From: Thiomargarita sp.
GTDB taxonomy: Bacteria; Pseudomonadota; Gammaproteobacteria; Beggiatoales; Beggiatoaceae
NCBI GenBank assembly: GCA_020721025.1
Contig: DYNO01000203.1
Location: forward strand, 1-5,380
Reading direction: 5' to 3'
Length of the DNA stretch: 5,380 nt
Part shown: positions 3,672-5,380 of the stretch, in pieces
Layout of the letters: each line of letters starts with the position of its first letter
Position numbering within the stretch: position 1 is the stretch's first letter
Translations under genes and position numbers: made by a program
The notes under the pieces: model-generated
The model's input: the letters and a program-made list of their open reading frames with translations, nothing else
What the model was told of the DNA's origin: nothing
Databases searched by the model: none

Positions 3672-5380
3672 TCAAAAATCCTCCCACACCGTATCTTTAT
3701 CAGATTCATGACGTTGGGCGGGGGTTGCCGCACGGGGACGTGGAACGGATTTTTTGGCTGCCGGTTTTGGCGGATGCGCGGCGGTTACATGGGCGTGCTG
3801 GGTCGTAGTCAATTGATTGCGATGCTGTTCCTTGCCATCAAACTTGAAAAAATCCAACAATTGATTTAATACCCCTACTTGCTCCCGCATCGAGTCACTA
3901 TTACCTGATAATTCTTCAACTAAGGCGGCATTCTGTTGAGTCATTTCATCCATTTGAGTCACGGCTTTATTGACTTGTAAAATGCCTGCGCTTTGTTCTC
4001 GATTTGCCGCAGCAATTTCTGCCACGATGTCGCTGACCTTCTTGATACTTAACACAATTTCTTCTAACGTTTGACCCGATTGATTGACCGCTTGGGTGCC
4101 ATCTTCCACCTTCGCCATCGTGTCTTGAATTAACGCTTTGATTTCTTTTGCTGCGCTGGAACTCCGTTGTGCCAAATTACGCACTTCTGAAGCAACCACA
4201 GCAAAACCACGTTCTTGTTCTCCCGCCCGTGCAGCTTCTACCGCAGCATTTAAAGCTAACAAATTGGTTTGAAACGCGATTTCATCAATCACACTGATAA
4301 TATCAAACATACGCCGACTGCTTTTATTAATTTCACCAATGGACGTAATCGCGATCTTGACCACCTTACTGCCTTCTTCTGCATGTTTGCGGGCATTGAG
4401 TGACAATTGATTTGCCTCTTGAGCATTATCAGAATTACGTTGCACGGTATCCGTCATTTGTTGCATACTCGACGAGGTTTCTTCCAAAGCCGCCGCTTGC
4501 TGTTCAGTACGCTGACTCAAACTCAATGTGCCTTGGGAAATTTCTTCAGATGCGGCATAGACTTGCTCGCTTGCCAATCCCACTTCCTTCATCACATTGT
4601 TCAATTTTACCGCAGTATCAATGACATCTCGTTTTAATTCTGCCAACCGCCCGGAATAATCATGATGAATCCGTTGCGTCAGATCACCCCCAGACATCGC
4701 AGAAAATACGCGAATCAGTTCTACAAACAATTGATTTAATTTTCCAATCGTGCTGTTGACATCTTGCTTTAAATCCGCCAACTTACCCAAATAATTATCC
4801 TGCATGGTTTGATCGAGATTACCCATTGCCATCGCCGCAAATAGACACATCAATTCTTCAACCATGCGCTGATTGGTGTCTAAATTCCGATTCAGATTTT
4901 CGCTGACATCCCGGAAAAAGCCAACTTTGTTTGTTAAATCAATGCGTTTATCAAAAACTCCCTGTCCGGCGGCATTAATCGCTTCCCGGATTTCGTGCAT
5001 AATTTCACTGAGTTTGGTAATGGAGGAATTGACATCAACCTTCAACTGCGCCAAAGTCCCTTCATAATTCTGCTTCATCGTTTGATTCAGATCACCCACT
5101 GCCACCGCAGCAAATACCCGCATCACTTCCTCAGCCATGCGTTGATTCAACTCAATGTTACTATTCAGATTTTCACCCAGTTCAAGGAAAAAACCTTGTT
5201 TGCCATTTAAATCCACCCGCTTGTCTAACATCCCTTGTGCTGCCGCATGAATCACGCTACGAATTTCTACGATACTCACATTGAGTTTTGCAATTGATTC
5301 ATTGACCACTTGTTTCAGTTGCGCCATTGAGAAACTTTCTTTCACATCTTTGCTCTTGAACTTTGGAAAACCGAGCTTTT
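3672..5380 (-). CDS. Methyl-accepting chemotaxis protein with tandem HAMP-like repeats (N-terminus outside window)
   Basis: This is a chemoreceptor that controls CheA through CheW and adapts by CheR/CheB methylation. Numbering from an in-frame GTG at 5345, residues 21-247 are HAMP-like repeats: two 91-residue units (21-111 and 112-202) and a half unit (203-247), each with GDL/GNL-type turns. The signalling domain follows: a first methylation helix (about 275-301, with RTEQQAAALEETSSSMQQM), the hairpin tip IDEIAFQTNLLALNAAVEAA (353-372) with AGEQERGFAVVASEVRNLAQ, and a second methylation helix (about 455-479, ending TQQNAALVEE). The tip resembles the 36-heptad class of E. coli Tar. A His/Pro/Lys/Ala-rich linker (about 505-550) leads to the C-terminal VWEDF, which fits the xWxxF tether that binds CheR/CheB. 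No membrane helix or ligand domain is visible. The frame stays open to the right edge (KLGFPKFKSKD precedes the GTG), so the true start is probably outside and the GTG need not be used. The signal sensed is unknown. Confidence 0.95.
   Translation of the reverse strand, partial: KLGFPKFKSKDVKESFSMAQLKQVVNESIAKLNVSIVEIRSVIHAAAQGMLDKRVDLNGKQGFFLELGENLNSNIELNQRMAEEVMRVFAAVAVGDLNQTMKQNYEGTLAQLKVDVNSSITKLSEIMHEIREAINAAGQGVFDKRIDLTNKVGFFRDVSENLNRNLDTNQRMVEELMCLFAAMAMGNLDQTMQDNYLGKLADLKQDVNSTIGKLNQLFVELIRVFSAMSGGDLTQRIHHDYSGRLAELKRDVIDTAVKLNNVMKEVGLASEQVYAASEEISQGTLSLSQRTEQQAAALEETSSSMQQMTDTVQRNSDNAQEANQLSLNARKHAEEGSKVVKIAITSIGEINKSSRRMFDIISVIDEIAFQTNLLALNAAVEAARAGEQERGFAVVASEVRNLAQRSSSAAKEIKALIQDTMAKVEDGTQAVNQSGQTLEEIVLSIKKVSDIVAEIAAANREQSAGILQVNKAVTQMDEMTQQNAALVEELSGNSDSMREQVGVLNQLLDFFKFDGKEQHRNQLTTTQHAHVTAAHPPKPAAKKSVPRPRAATPAQRHESDKDTVWEDF
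4740..5285 (-). repeat. Tandem 273-base coding repeat (two 91-residue HAMP-pair units) in the chemoreceptor gene
   Basis: Unit 1 covers 5013-5285 and unit 2 covers 4740-5012. Their proteins align without gaps over 91 residues with about 52 identities by my count (roughly 57%). Shared blocks include DKR-x-DL, GFF, ENLN-x-N, NQRM-x-EE, FAA-x-A-x-G and LK-x-DVNS-x-I-x-K. A half unit follows at 4605-4739 and the last part of another precedes unit 1, so the array probably extends past the window edge. The divergence indicates an old duplication rather than a recent tandem copy. Confidence 0.8.

Noticed and set aside
4605..5285. CRISPR-like or short direct-repeat array
   Set aside because: The periodicity is a diverged 273-base protein-coding duplication in an intact reading frame, not short identical repeats with spacers.

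Overview
The window is moderately AT-rich bacterial chromosome. It looks gammaproteobacterial because it combines a RibB protein with a degenerate GTP-cyclohydrolase-like tail (the RibBX type, common in Proteobacteria), a TtcA-family tRNA thiolase and a 36-heptad-type chemoreceptor. A sulfur-oxidising Thiotrichales or Beggiatoaceae-like source would fit the base composition and the AT-rich intergenic repeats, but that is an inference; nothing seen fixes the genus.

Layout: (1) bases 1-844, plus strand: the C-terminal part of a sensor histidine kinase, cut by the left edge. (2) A 15-base gap separates it from a convergent minus-strand cluster. Read in transcription order, this cluster is a TtcA-like PP-loop tRNA thiolase (stop at 1367), a 51-codon ORF that starts inside the end of ttcA (1410 to 1255), and a 132-residue protein of unknown family (1258 to 860) whose ATG overlaps the small ORF's stop as ATGA. 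(3) 2144-2310: intergenic DNA with a 20-base near-palindrome joined to an 80-base imperfect inverted repeat lying against the ribB stop codon. (4) ribB/ribBX on the minus strand, 3420 to 2311. (5) 3421-3671: a second intergenic stretch with a candidate extended -10 promoter for ribB, nested inverted repeats and a hairpin downstream of the chemoreceptor gene. (6) 3672 to the right edge, minus strand: a methyl-accepting chemotaxis protein with tandem HAMP-like repeats and a C-terminal CheR/CheB-type tether; its N-terminus is outside the window.

The genes do not form one pathway. The two ends encode signal transduction (a histidine kinase and a chemoreceptor). The middle encodes housekeeping functions: riboflavin precursor synthesis and tRNA modification. 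All genes except the kinase run on the minus strand. The least explained parts are the small ORF and the 132-residue protein coupled to ttcA, the two intergenic inverted-repeat regions, and the recurrence of the 9-mer CAATTGATT (nine sites). I found no convincing wholly new multi-gene system.
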